Assembly (NCBI GenBank): GCA_964396555.1
Contig: CAYNFX010000099.1
Span: 1 to 6,744, forward strand
Length of the DNA: 6,744 nucleotides
Direction: 5' to 3'
From: Geofilum sp964396555
Lineage (GTDB): Bacteria; Bacteroidota; Bacteroidia; Bacteroidales; Marinilabiliaceae
Below, one piece after another: positions 1 to 6,725 of the stretch. Each line of letters opens with the position of its first letter. Position 1 is the first letter of the stretch. The notes under the pieces were generated by a model, which was given only the letters and a program-made list of their open reading frames with translations, did no database searches and was not told the origin of the DNA. The position numbers were made by a program, and so were the translations under genes.

Positions 1-761
1 GCAGATTGACCAAGCGATTCATTTTTATTAATATAAGATCCGTATGTGGCCATGGCACCCATACCAAGACTAAGTGAAAAAAAGGCCTGACCCAGTGCAT
101 TAAGTATGGTACGTCCCTCTACTTTACTAAAATCAGGCTGAAACAAAAATTTAAGTCCTTTTGAAGCCCCTTCAAGAGAAAGCGATTTTCCTATAAGCAC
201 CAGCACAATAATAAAAAGCATGGGCATCATCATCTTGCAAGCCTTCTCTATACCATTTTGAACACCCGCCTTCACGATAACAGCTGTTATTGCCATAAAA
301 GCAAACATAAAAACAATAGGGCGCCAGGACTGACCTGTTGATATATCATAAAATGCCTTGATCTCTTCTGAAGATTTATCAGCAAAGAAGTTACCAGCTG
401 CAGCGATTATATATTCAAGCGTCCAGCCAGAAACGACTGAGTAAAAAGCAAGTATCATAAAAGCGGCTGCAACCCCCATGACTCCAATAATGGGCCAACC
501 TGATCCCGGTGCCAGTTTCCTGAAAGCTCCAAAGAAATTGGCTTGTGACTTCCTTCCAATAATGAACTCGGAAAGCATTACGGGAACTCCAAGAGCCAAA
601 ACGAAAAATAGATATATAAATAAGAAAGCAGCACCTCCATTCTCTCCTGTCATATATGGGAAACGCCATATATTGCCCAAACCAATTGCTGAACCTGCAG
701 CTGCAGCGACTATACCAAACTTACTTGAAAAAACGTCGCGTTTATGTTCTTTGTGACTCAT
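1..761 (-). CDS. Sodium-dependent transporter, NSS/SNF (LeuT-like) family, 3'-truncated by window edge
   Basis: The frame reads open from an ATG at 761 down to the window edge, giving 253 codons without a stop; the C-terminal part lies outside. It is an inner-membrane Na+-coupled symporter of the neurotransmitter:sodium symporter family, whose bacterial members mostly import amino acids; the substrate here cannot be told. TM1 carries the family hallmark GLGNIWRFPY (residues 27-36). By alignment from memory with LeuT, G23, A25 and N30 match Na+-site residues G20, A22 and N27, R33 matches the extracellular-gate R30, and Y107 in TM3 (AFYSVVSGW) matches Y108. TM6 reads FFSLSLGMGA (227-236), with F228 matching gate F253 and S229 at the Na1 ligand T254. 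Hydrophobic segments are visible near 16-36, 43-63, 90-123, 148-165, 179-191 and 221-240, so about TM1 to TM6 are present. The start is supported by the short charged N-terminus before TM1. It is transcribed divergently from the aldolase gene. Family assignment is very secure. Confidence 0.95.
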   Translation of the reverse strand, partial: MSHKEHKRDVFSSKFGIVAAAAGSAIGLGNIWRFPYMTGENGGAAFLFIYLFFVLALGVPVMLSEFIIGRKSQANFFGAFRKLAPGSGWPIIGVMGVAAAFMILAFYSVVSGWTLEYIIAAAGNFFADKSSEEIKAFYDISTGQSWRPIVFMFAFMAITAVIVKAGVQNGIEKACKMMMPMLFIIVLVLIGKSLSLEGASKGLKFLFQPDFSKVEGRTILNALGQAFFSLSLGMGAMATYGSYINKNESLGQS

Positions 762-884
762 TCCCGTAAACAATTATTTTGTAAGGTAATTTGATACTTA
801 AATAGAGGTACGAAAATATAATTTTCATTAATATTCTGAAAGCACAAAGCCCGAAATTGTGATTTTTACTTATGTTTACCCGCA

Positions 885-911
885 CAAAAATAAATAGTTT
901 GTAAGCTTCAA
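885..911 (-). promoter_or_regulatory. Possible promoter of the NSS transporter gene
   Basis: On the minus strand, 892-885 reads TATTTTTG, an exact match to the Bacteroidota -7 consensus TAnnTTTG. A TTG (911-909) lies upstream of it, but the spacing is only 16 bases, shorter than the usual 19-21. The implied leader would be about 115-120 bases. The region is AT-rich, so a chance match is quite possible. Confidence 0.3.
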
Positions 912-920
912 TCACTTATC

Positions 921-949
921 AGGAAATTGCTAAAGTGAGATGATTTCCT
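921..949. repeat. 7-bp inverted repeat spanning the aldolase promoter
   Basis: AGGAAAT (921-927) and ATTTCCT (943-949) are perfect inverted copies separated by 15 bases, so their centres are 22 bases apart, about two helical turns. The left arm touches the -33 TTG and the right arm abuts the -7 element, the geometry expected of an operator. A repeat this short in AT-rich DNA can arise by chance, so an operator role is inference only. Confidence 0.4.
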
Positions 950-957
950 TATTTTTG
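927..957 (+). promoter_or_regulatory. Bacteroidota-type promoter of the aldolase gene
   Basis: TTG at 927-929 (-33 element) is followed after 20 bases by TATTTTTG at 950-957, an exact match to the -7 consensus TAnnTTTG used by the Bacteroidota primary sigma factor. Spacing is near the optimum. Transcription should start around 962-966, giving a leader of about 57 bases that is A-rich and has no Shine-Dalgarno sequence, as is usual for highly expressed genes in this phylum. Confidence 0.75.
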
Positions 958-1021
958 TAGCTTGATTTAGAGAACGAACTAGATTAACAGGAACTAAAAC
1001 AATCATTAAACAATAAACAAA

Positions 1022-2017
1022 ATGGCTATACATTACAAAGAGCTGGGTCTTTCAAACACTAAAGAGTTGTTTGCCAAGGCCGTTGCCGGCGGTTATGCCA
1101 TACCGGCATACAACTTTAATAATCTGGAACAACTACAGGCTATACTTCAAGCATGTGTTGAAACCAAGTCACCTGTCATCCTGCAAGTATCTTCCGGAGC
1201 TCGTAAATATGCCAATGCCACTCTTCTTAGGAACATGGCAAAAGGTGCAACTGAATATGTGAAAGAACTGGGATATGCAGTACCCATTGTACTACACCTT
1301 GACCACGGAGATTCATTCGAGCTTTGCAAGGATTGTATTGACAATGGTTTCTCTTCTGTTATGATTGACGGTTCTCACCTTCCTTATGAAGAAAATGTTG
1401 CTCTTACAAAGAAAGTTGTTGAGTACGCACACAAATTTGACGTTAGCGTAGAAGGCGAACTTGGAGTACTGGCCGGTGTTGAAGATGATGTTGTTGCAGA
1501 ACACTCAAGCTATACTCGTCCAGAAGAAGTTGAAGACTTCGTAAAAAGGACTGGTGTTGATTCACTTGCTATCTCTATTGGTACTTCTCACGGTGCACAC
1601 AAGTTCAAACCCGAACAATGCACTAAGAACGCTCAAGGCGTGTTGGTCCCTCCACCATTGAAGTTTGAGATCCTCGAAGAAATCGAAAAACGCATACCCG
1701 GATTCCCGATCGTACTGCACGGTTCTTCGTCAGTTCCTGTTGAACACGTAAATACTATTAACCAATTTGGTGGTAAGATCGACGCTGCTATCGGCATTCC
1801 TGAAGAACAACTTCGCAAGGCTGCCAAGTCTGCTGTTTGCAAGATCAATATAGACTCGGACGGTCGTCTGGCTATGACTGCTGCAATTCGCAAAGTTCTT
1901 GCTGAAAAGCCAGGGGAATTTGACCCACGTAAGTACCTCGGCCCTGCAAGGGATGTACTGAAGGCACTTTACATGCACAAAAACATCAATGTTCTTGGTT
2001 CAGCTGATAAGGCTTAA
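1022..2017 (+). CDS. fba: Class II fructose-bisphosphate aldolase
   Basis: 331 aa cytoplasmic zinc-dependent aldolase that reversibly cleaves fructose 1,6-bisphosphate to glyceraldehyde 3-phosphate and dihydroxyacetone phosphate in glycolysis and gluconeogenesis. The single TIM-barrel domain shows the class II landmarks in order: YNFNN (30-34); HLDHGD (92-97), with D94 as the probable catalytic acid/base and H95 a zinc ligand; the second signature EGELG (144-148); GTSHGAHK (187-194), with H190 a zinc ligand; LHGSSS (232-237), with H233 a zinc ligand; and the phosphate-binding KINIDSD (274-280). GTSHGA and the compact core resemble the class IIB/tagatose-aldolase-like branch. The conserved C-terminal tail (about 300-331, with LGPARDVLKALYMHKN) favours fructose-bisphosphate over tagatose-bisphosphate aldolase in my reading. 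The start follows an A-rich leader without Shine-Dalgarno sequence and aligns with the family N-terminus. It is monocistronic: own promoter upstream, strong terminator 22 bases past the stop, and a convergent neighbour. Confidence 0.96.
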   Translation: MAIHYKELGLSNTKELFAKAVAGGYAIPAYNFNNLEQLQAILQACVETKSPVILQVSSGARKYANATLLRNMAKGATEYVKELGYAVPIVLHLDHGDSFELCKDCIDNGFSSVMIDGSHLPYEENVALTKKVVEYAHKFDVSVEGELGVLAGVEDDVVAEHSSYTRPEEVEDFVKRTGVDSLAISIGTSHGAHKFKPEQCTKNAQGVLVPPPLKFEILEEIEKRIPGFPIVLHGSSSVPVEHVNTINQFGGKIDAAIGIPEEQLRKAAKSAVCKINIDSDGRLAMTAAIRKVLAEKPGEFDPRKYLGPARDVLKALYMHKNINVLGSADKA

Positions 2018-2039
2018 TCTTGAACAAAGTTGCATTACT

Positions 2040-2075
2040 AAGGAGGCTGCCTCAAAGGGCAGCCTCCTTTGCTTT
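2040..2075 (+). terminator. Intrinsic terminator after the aldolase gene
   Basis: A perfect 12-bp stem (2040-2051 AAGGAGGCTGCC with 2058-2069 GGCAGCCTCCTT) encloses a 6-base loop (TCAAAG) and is followed by TGCTTT, a moderately U-rich tail. It lies in the 67-bp gap between two convergent genes. Read on the minus strand the hairpin is the same but is followed by AGTAATGC, a poor U tract, so it should work best for the aldolase transcript and only weakly for the opposing one. Confidence 0.9.
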
Positions 2076-2084
2076 AAATACATC

Positions 2085-4418
2085 TTAGAAAGGATAACCG
2101 ATTGCAAAGTTGAATGCAACATCGCTCCAGTTGTAGGAACGCCTAAATGGAATCCAATGGTGTTCTGCAGTCACTGCAGGGTCATGGATCTTGAATCCTG
2201 TATCCAGACGGAAAATAAAGTAGTTGAAGTCAAAGCGGGTACCAAAGCCTGCTCCCACTGCCAGTTGTCTATAAAACTTATTCCACTCGAAGAGTCCACC
2301 TTCAGGACTGCTGCTGTCTCTTATAGCCCATATATTTCCAGCATCTACAAACAGTGCACCCTCTATTAACCAGAAGAGCGGGAAGCGATACTCAAGGTTT
2401 GCTTCCAGTTTGATATCTGCTGTCTGATTATAAAATCGGGTAGTCTCATCAGTAAAGGTACCAGGTCCAATGGCACGCACGGGCCAGGCCCTAATACTGT
2501 TGGCACCTCCAGAAAAGTAACGCTTTTCAAAGGGAAGCACATTCAGGTTGCCGTATGGCAGACCCACGCCAGCAAATAAGCGATATGTAAGTGAAGTATT
2601 ACGGTTAAAGGCGTTATGGTAACGGATATCAAAGTCGGTCTTGAAATACTGCGCGTACCTGATGCCGAAAAAGGTGTTATAGTCTTCCTCACTTCCCGCC
2701 CCCCATACAGGAGCCATCAGATCAAGAATGTTACCGGCCGACTCCGCAGTATATCTAAAATACCAGAAATCCCTGTTGCGCTGGGTCAACTGCTGCTGGT
2801 TGTATGTATAGCTGTAGTTGATATTTGCTATAAGGTGATTCTCATAACTGTTGCGCAGGAAGGGGTTTTGTTCGATATACTCTAGGAAGTCCTGAGATAT
2901 AGTAGGTATATCAACCAGGTTAAAATCAATCGGGAACAACGAGTGGGAACTGAATCTTGATGATCTCCAGTTGTAACCAAGCCTTGCGTTAACTATCGTA
3001 CGCGTGTAGTCCGGCCTGCGCTGGTGATTATATGCGAGGGCTATAGTAGTTTTGGGATTGTACCTCTGCCTGAACCCTTCTATCTTAAAAGGCATAAAGA
3101 ATTTAGGGAAAACAACAGACACATCGGAACCAAATTCTATAGTCTTGAAGCTCTCGCCACTACCTCCACGGAGCACGACCTGATTTTCACGTGCCAGTCT
3201 TGTACTTAAGGTAAAGAGCTCAGACCCGTGGAGCATGTTCTTATGCTGGTATTTTAAACTACCGGCCGCACCAAGATTACCAGATGAATTTGTACCTTCT
3301 ACTTCAACTGCATAAGATTGATACTTTCCAGGGATAAGGTGAATTACGCAGTCAAGCAGGTAATTTCCATTTTTGTCCCTTTCACCTGACCTCTCGTGAA
3401 AACGTATACTTATATATTTAAATATCTGAAGTCCGCTTAGCAGGGACTGGGTTCTTTCAACCAGGCTGGCCCTGTAAATATCGCCGGGAATAATGTAATT
3501 ACTGTTGGTCAGCACATTGGGCTTAAAATCCAACTTTCCTTCATAGACTATATACACCCCGTCATAAATAAGCGTGTCGGCTGCGGGAACCTCAATATTA
3601 TCTTCAAAAGATATTTCCTGCGGGTCTATGTTAACATGAAAGTAAAGACTGTTAATAACATACCTTGCATGATTACCCTCTGATGTCTTACCGGCAGCAT
3701 TGGCAGCCGGTTTCATAACCACCAGAGTGTCATTTATCCTGTAATTGCCCACTGTACTGTCGGCAATAAAATAAATATATTCCTTGGCAAAGTTGTAGTA
3801 TCCGTTATTGCGCAGGGTCTCAGTAATTCTCTCCCTCTCACGTTCATGCATCTGCGAAGTAAATCCCCTGCCCCTTCTCATTGAACGGTTTAGAGTATCA
3901 TTTAGAACCAGACTCTCTAATGCCTTATCTTCTATCTTGTAATACAGCTCATTGAGCCTGTAACGCGGTCCTGAATTAATAAAGTACGAAACTTTGGCCT
4001 TTTTATCAGATGGGTAAGATAGCTGATAGTCAATGTCAGAAAGGTAATAACCTCTGTTGTTGAGAAAAAGTTTAATCTGCTCTGATGACCTGTCAACTAG
4101 TGTGGAATCGTAAATAATTGGGGCTTCTCCTATATTTTTAAGCCATCTATTGATACCTTTGGAGTCATCGCGACCCGACAGATTGTATAATCCCAGGTGA
4201 AACTTCCAAAAGCCCATGGTACGCAGATTTTCCTGCTGTCGCAGATAAGGTTTTAGGTCAGAACGCTTAATGTCACGTGCATCGCTGTATATTTGAACTC
4301 GTGACAAAAGACGCTCATTCTCGGCTACATACTTGGTTGTACTGCATGATACAAGCAACAAAAGTATAGTACCTGCCAGTCCCGCACTACGCATAAAAGC
4401 GGCCACTCTGCTGTTCAT
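2085..4418 (-). CDS. tamL: TamL-like outer-membrane lipoprotein of the BamA/TamA (Omp85) family
   Basis: 777 aa. The N-terminus is a lipoprotein signal peptide: basic n-region, hydrophobic segment (about 11-22), lipobox LVSC with the lipidated Cys at 25, then STTKYV, a start typical of the Bacteroidota TamL group. Residues about 35-360 form the periplasmic part, with POTRA-like segments (repeated β-α-α-β patterns near 110-160 and 195-260, and a last one near 295-360 containing SLLSGLQIFKYISIRF). Residues about 365-777 form the 16-stranded barrel of the bacterial surface antigen type, with dense alternating aromatic strands, the conserved GGANSIRAWPVR (637-648) in place of the usual VRGF/Y loop-6 motif, and a C-terminal β-signal ending in Phe (FAIGYPF). 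In Proteobacteria TamA works with inner-membrane TamB in outer-membrane protein assembly and lipid transport; TamL is the lipidated Bacteroidota counterpart. No tamB lies beside it here: it converges on the aldolase gene and is divergent from the RNA methyltransferase gene. It is distinguished from BamA by the lipobox and the shorter POTRA region. Confidence 0.88.
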   Translation of the reverse strand: MNSRVAAFMRSAGLAGTILLLLVSCSTTKYVAENERLLSRVQIYSDARDIKRSDLKPYLRQQENLRTMGFWKFHLGLYNLSGRDDSKGINRWLKNIGEAPIIYDSTLVDRSSEQIKLFLNNRGYYLSDIDYQLSYPSDKKAKVSYFINSGPRYRLNELYYKIEDKALESLVLNDTLNRSMRRGRGFTSQMHERERERITETLRNNGYYNFAKEYIYFIADSTVGNYRINDTLVVMKPAANAAGKTSEGNHARYVINSLYFHVNIDPQEISFEDNIEVPAADTLIYDGVYIVYEGKLDFKPNVLTNSNYIIPGDIYRASLVERTQSLLSGLQIFKYISIRFHERSGERDKNGNYLLDCVIHLIPGKYQSYAVEVEGTNSSGNLGAAGSLKYQHKNMLHGSELFTLSTRLARENQVVLRGGSGESFKTIEFGSDVSVVFPKFFMPFKIEGFRQRYNPKTTIALAYNHQRRPDYTRTIVNARLGYNWRSSRFSSHSLFPIDFNLVDIPTISQDFLEYIEQNPFLRNSYENHLIANINYSYTYNQQQLTQRNRDFWYFRYTAESAGNILDLMAPVWGAGSEEDYNTFFGIRYAQYFKTDFDIRYHNAFNRNTSLTYRLFAGVGLPYGNLNVLPFEKRYFSGGANSIRAWPVRAIGPGTFTDETTRFYNQTADIKLEANLEYRFPLFWLIEGALFVDAGNIWAIRDSSSPEGGLFEWNKFYRQLAVGAGFGTRFDFNYFIFRLDTGFKIHDPAVTAEHHWIPFRRSYNWSDVAFNFAIGYPF

Positions 4419-4446
4419 TCCAAAACTATTATAAAGGCTTTTTAGT

Positions 4447-4462
4447 TACATTTGCAAATTAA
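4447..4462. promoter_or_regulatory. Overlapping divergent -7 elements on a palindrome (tamL / RNA methyltransferase)
   Basis: The plus strand has TACATTTG at 4447-4454, an exact TAnnTTTG match, about 25 bases before the methyltransferase start. The minus strand has TTAATTTG at 4462-4455, a match with one mismatch, about 37 bases before the tamL start. Together they form the perfect 10-bp palindrome ATTTGCAAAT (4450-4459). No TTG is seen at the expected -33 spacing on either side. Promoter function is therefore likely only for the plus strand and is inferred from the motif and the 61-bp gap. Confidence 0.45.
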
Positions 4463-4479
4463 GGTAAAATATTTGGAGC

Positions 4480-5247
4480 ATGCTAAGCCAGAGACAGAAG
4501 AAACTGATAGCCTCAATGGCTAACAAGAAATTCCGCGACGAGTACAAGCTATTTTTGGCCGAGGGGCCAAAAATCGTATCCGACCTCATTGTTTCCGGCA
4601 TGCAGCCCAGACTGATCTGTGCTACCCCTGGCCGGGAACTTCCTGCTGCACTAGAGCAGTTTGAGATTATAGACATTAGCGAAAAGGAACTTGACTCCAT
4701 TTCTTTCCAGACAACTCCCCAGCAGGTATTGGCCCTGTTCGAACAGCCCGATTTTACTCTCAATTATAATGCCATACAGAAGGAATTGGCTCTGGTTTTG
4801 GATGGTATCCAGGATCCGGGAAATCTGGGCACCATAATTAGGATGGCTGACTGGTTTGGCATTAACAATATTATCTGCAGTAAAGATACCGTGGATGTTT
4901 TCAACAACAAGGTTGTTCAGGCCACAATGGGAGCTCTTGCCGGGGTCAGGGTACATTACTATGATCTTGCTGATTTCCTTAGTGAATACAAAAACTCATG
5001 CCCCAACCCAGTGTACGGCACCTTCCTCGAAGGCAGCCATCTTTATCAGGAAAAGCTGAAGACTCCTTCACTTATTGTTTTTGGCAATGAAGGCAAAGGA
5101 ATAAGGAATAATATCGCTGATTTTATCACAGACAAGATAACCATTCCAATGTATTCAGGCGCCAGGGGTTCCGAGTCTCTTAATGTGGGAATATCTGCTG
5201 CGATTGTATGTGCTGAGTTCAGGCGCGTTGAATCCTACTCAAAGTAA
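4480..5247 (+). CDS. SpoU/TrmH-family RNA 2'-O-ribose methyltransferase
   Basis: 255 aa. Transfers a methyl group from S-adenosylmethionine to the 2'-hydroxyl of a ribose in rRNA or tRNA; the target nucleotide cannot be told from the sequence. Residues 1-100 form the L30e-like substrate-binding domain (with KFRDEYKLFLAEGPK at 17-31). Residues about 104-250 form the SPOUT trefoil-knot domain with all three motifs: motif 1 LDGIQDPGNLGTIIR (107-121; catalytic R121, N114), motif 2 IVFGNEGKGI (199-208; E204), and motif 3 IPMYSGARGSESLNVGISAA (222-241; S233, N235). Length and order fit RlmB/TrmH-like proteins. The ATG at 4480 is chosen because the family typically starts with LSxxQxKLIxSL, as seen here; a GGAG just upstream (4475-4478) is too close to the start to act as a Shine-Dalgarno sequence. 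It is divergent from tamL, and its last 13 bases overlap the convergent porT end. It could be RlmB-like or of the YsgA type, so no symbol is given. Confidence 0.93.
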   Translation: MLSQRQKKLIASMANKKFRDEYKLFLAEGPKIVSDLIVSGMQPRLICATPGRELPAALEQFEIIDISEKELDSISFQTTPQQVLALFEQPDFTLNYNAIQKELALVLDGIQDPGNLGTIIRMADWFGINNIICSKDTVDVFNNKVVQATMGALAGVRVHYYDLADFLSEYKNSCPNPVYGTFLEGSHLYQEKLKTPSLIVFGNEGKGIRNNIADFITDKITIPMYSGARGSESLNVGISAAIVCAEFRRVESYSK

Positions 5248-5939
5248 AAAGTCAGCAGAAACATCCTTGAAGTAAGTCTGTCAAGCACATCTGAATAGTA
5301 AACATCTTCCGGTTCCCCTGTTCCCTTTGTATTCAGCACATTCATAAGGCCAATGGATACCTTCAGTTCGGTAGAAAGTCTGAAATATGTAAGGTAATAA
5401 TCCAGACCGGCTCCCAGTTCCCAATACACATCGAAAGGCTTTATCATAAGTCCGTCCTTTTTGCTCTTGGCAAGGTCGAAGCGGGGATTGATTCCGGTAG
5501 TAAAGAAGGGCTTCACATTTGTCATGCGGGCTCCATTGAACTTAACAACAAGAGGCATTTCTATATAGGTGGACTTGATTGCCAGTGGTTTCTCATCCTC
5601 CACTCCATTTTCAGAAACAAACAGCAAATCACGTTGTCCGAAACTAATTCCCGGGAGAGCACGAAGGCTTATATAACGGTTGATCCTGAAATTGGTGACC
5701 ATGCCGATATTAATACCCGGATTTATCTGAGCCACGTCCGCATATCTGACACCACCCGGACCCTGTTCCCCCGGAGCTTTAGAAACAACTTTGTAATCCA
5801 TTGCATTGAAGCCTATCAGGAACCCAAAGTTGAGAGCCTTGTCATCAAACCATGGCAAATTTGGAACCTTAGCCTGCGGTTGAGCAAACAGAGATCCTGC
5901 TATTAGCAAAAGCAATAAGGTAAATTTGATTTGCTTCAT
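5235..5939 (-). CDS. porT: PorT, type IX secretion system outer-membrane β-barrel protein
   Basis: 234 aa. A Sec signal peptide is evident (MKQIKF, then a Leu-rich core to about residue 16, probable cleavage after A19 in SLFAQ). The mature protein begins with PNLPWFDDKALNFGFLIG (26-43), a start I recognise from the PorT/SprT group, followed by GFNAMDYKV (43-51). It continues as alternating-residue β-strands with turns, consistent with a small (about 8-stranded) outer-membrane barrel of the PorT-like family, and ends in an aromatic strand (MFLLTFYFE). PorT (SprT in gliding flavobacteria) is needed for type IX secretion, which exports proteins with a C-terminal signal across the outer membrane in Bacteroidota; the length is close to known PorT proteins. 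It lies 60 bp downstream of the menaquinone methyltransferase gene on the same strand, with no -7 element in between, so co-transcription is likely. No other type IX gene is in the window. The alternative is a generic 'porin family protein', which is how weaker homologues are often labelled. Confidence 0.85.
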   Translation of the reverse strand: MKQIKFTLLLLLIAGSLFAQPQAKVPNLPWFDDKALNFGFLIGFNAMDYKVVSKAPGEQGPGGVRYADVAQINPGINIGMVTNFRINRYISLRALPGISFGQRDLLFVSENGVEDEKPLAIKSTYIEMPLVVKFNGARMTNVKPFFTTGINPRFDLAKSKKDGLMIKPFDVYWELGAGLDYYLTYFRLSTELKVSIGLMNVLNTKGTGEPEDVYYSDVLDRLTSRMFLLTFYFE

Positions 5940-5999
5940 GTAAAGGCGTTGATATGTATCAGGAACAGTAATAACGCCGGGAGCCCGTATTTATTGCAA

Positions 6000-6725
6000 C
6001 TATTTTTCAGAAATATAAATTGTGGCAATACCAAAGGTCTGCTTCCATGACCTGATGGGTTTGAGACCGGCTTTTTCCAGTTCCGCTTCAAAGTCTTTAC
6101 CATCTGGGAATTCCAGTACCGAAGCCGGGAGATATGTATAGGCTGCCTTGTCCCTTGATACCAGTCCACCCCACCAGGGAAGGATACGGGTAAAGTAGAA
6201 ACCATAGAGTTGCCTTATCGGGAAGGAGGATGGCCTTGAAAACTCAAGTACATAGAGTGTACCAGCTGGTCGCAGTACTCTCTGCATCTCACTCAGCCCC
6301 CTGTTGAGATCACCGAAGTTTCTTACCCCAAAGGCTACTGTGATTGCATCGAAGCTATTGTCATCGAATGGAAGGGCTTCAGAATCTCCCTGACGTAGTT
6401 TGACTCTGTCCTGCAACCCTTTCTTCTCAACCTTTTTGGCCGCCAGCTCAAGCATACCTGAGGAGAGATCTACACCCCAGATCTCGGCATTCCTGACCGA
6501 CCTTGCAATAGCAATTGCAAGGTCTCCGGTACCGGTTGCTACATCCATAATTTGCATTGCTCCTTTCCTTCGAAGCAGCTTGACAACCCTTTTTCTCCAG
6601 ATTTTATCAATGCCAAATGAAAGGGTTCTGTTAAGAAAATCGTACTTAGGGGCAATATGGTCAAACATCTGTCTGACCTGATCCTTTTTTGAGCCTCCTT
6701 CGGGGCTATATGGTTTTACACTCAT
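6000..6725 (-). CDS. ubiE: Demethylmenaquinone C-methyltransferase (UbiE/MenG)
   Basis: 241 aa class I SAM-dependent methyltransferase that performs the last step of menaquinone synthesis, methylating demethylmenaquinone at the ring. UbiE proteins can also act on ubiquinone precursors, but Bacteroidota generally make only menaquinone, so the MenG role is inferred. Sequence evidence: UbiE signature 1 around YDFLNRTLSFGIDKIWR (28-44); SAM-binding motif I MDVATGTGDLA (60-70); acidic loop GVDLS (84-88); GDSEALPF (113-120); signature 2 VRNFGDLNRGLSEMQRVLRP (134-153); and LEFSRP (160-165). Full length, and the start gives the usual short N-terminus before the VRxMFDxIAPKYD segment. The bases before the start (AGGACAGGAA, 6735-6726 on the minus strand) contain weakly Shine-Dalgarno-like purines. 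Only 19 bases upstream are visible, so whether it is first in its operon is unknown; a TAA at 6742-6740 could be the end of a preceding gene, but that is unsupported. Confidence 0.95.
   Translation of the reverse strand: MSVKPYSPEGGSKKDQVRQMFDHIAPKYDFLNRTLSFGIDKIWRKRVVKLLRRKGAMQIMDVATGTGDLAIAIARSVRNAEIWGVDLSSGMLELAAKKVEKKGLQDRVKLRQGDSEALPFDDNSFDAITVAFGVRNFGDLNRGLSEMQRVLRPAGTLYVLEFSRPSSFPIRQLYGFYFTRILPWWGGLVSRDKAAYTYLPASVLEFPDGKDFEAELEKAGLKPIRSWKQTFGIATIYISEK

Noticed and set aside
415..669. 84-codon minus-strand open frame in another phase within the transporter gene
   Set aside because: The transporter frame covers the same bases with full family motifs, so this is an out-of-frame shadow.
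762..1021. Small RNA, riboswitch or extra small gene in the longest intergenic region
   Set aside because: The stretch is AT-rich, with promoter elements for both flanking genes but no stable stem-loop, no recognisable aptamer pattern and no supported short coding frame.
1989..2369. 126-codon plus-strand open frame running over the aldolase stop, the terminator and the tamL 3' end
   Set aside because: It crosses a strong terminator and reads antisense to the well-supported tamL frame; the peptide shows no recognisable domain.
2616..2885. 89-codon plus-strand open frame inside tamL
   Set aside because: Antisense shadow of the barrel-coding region; no domain and no promoter-like sequence upstream.
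4446..4763. 105-codon minus-strand open frame opposite the RNA methyltransferase start
   Set aside because: It lies antisense to a protein with all three SPOUT motifs, and its stop falls in the divergent promoter region; the composition is that of a shadow frame.
5940..5999. GC-rich near-palindrome CGGGAGCCCG in the ubiE-porT gap as a possible terminator
   Set aside because: Only a 4-bp stem with a 2-base loop and no U tract; too small to fold or to terminate transcription.
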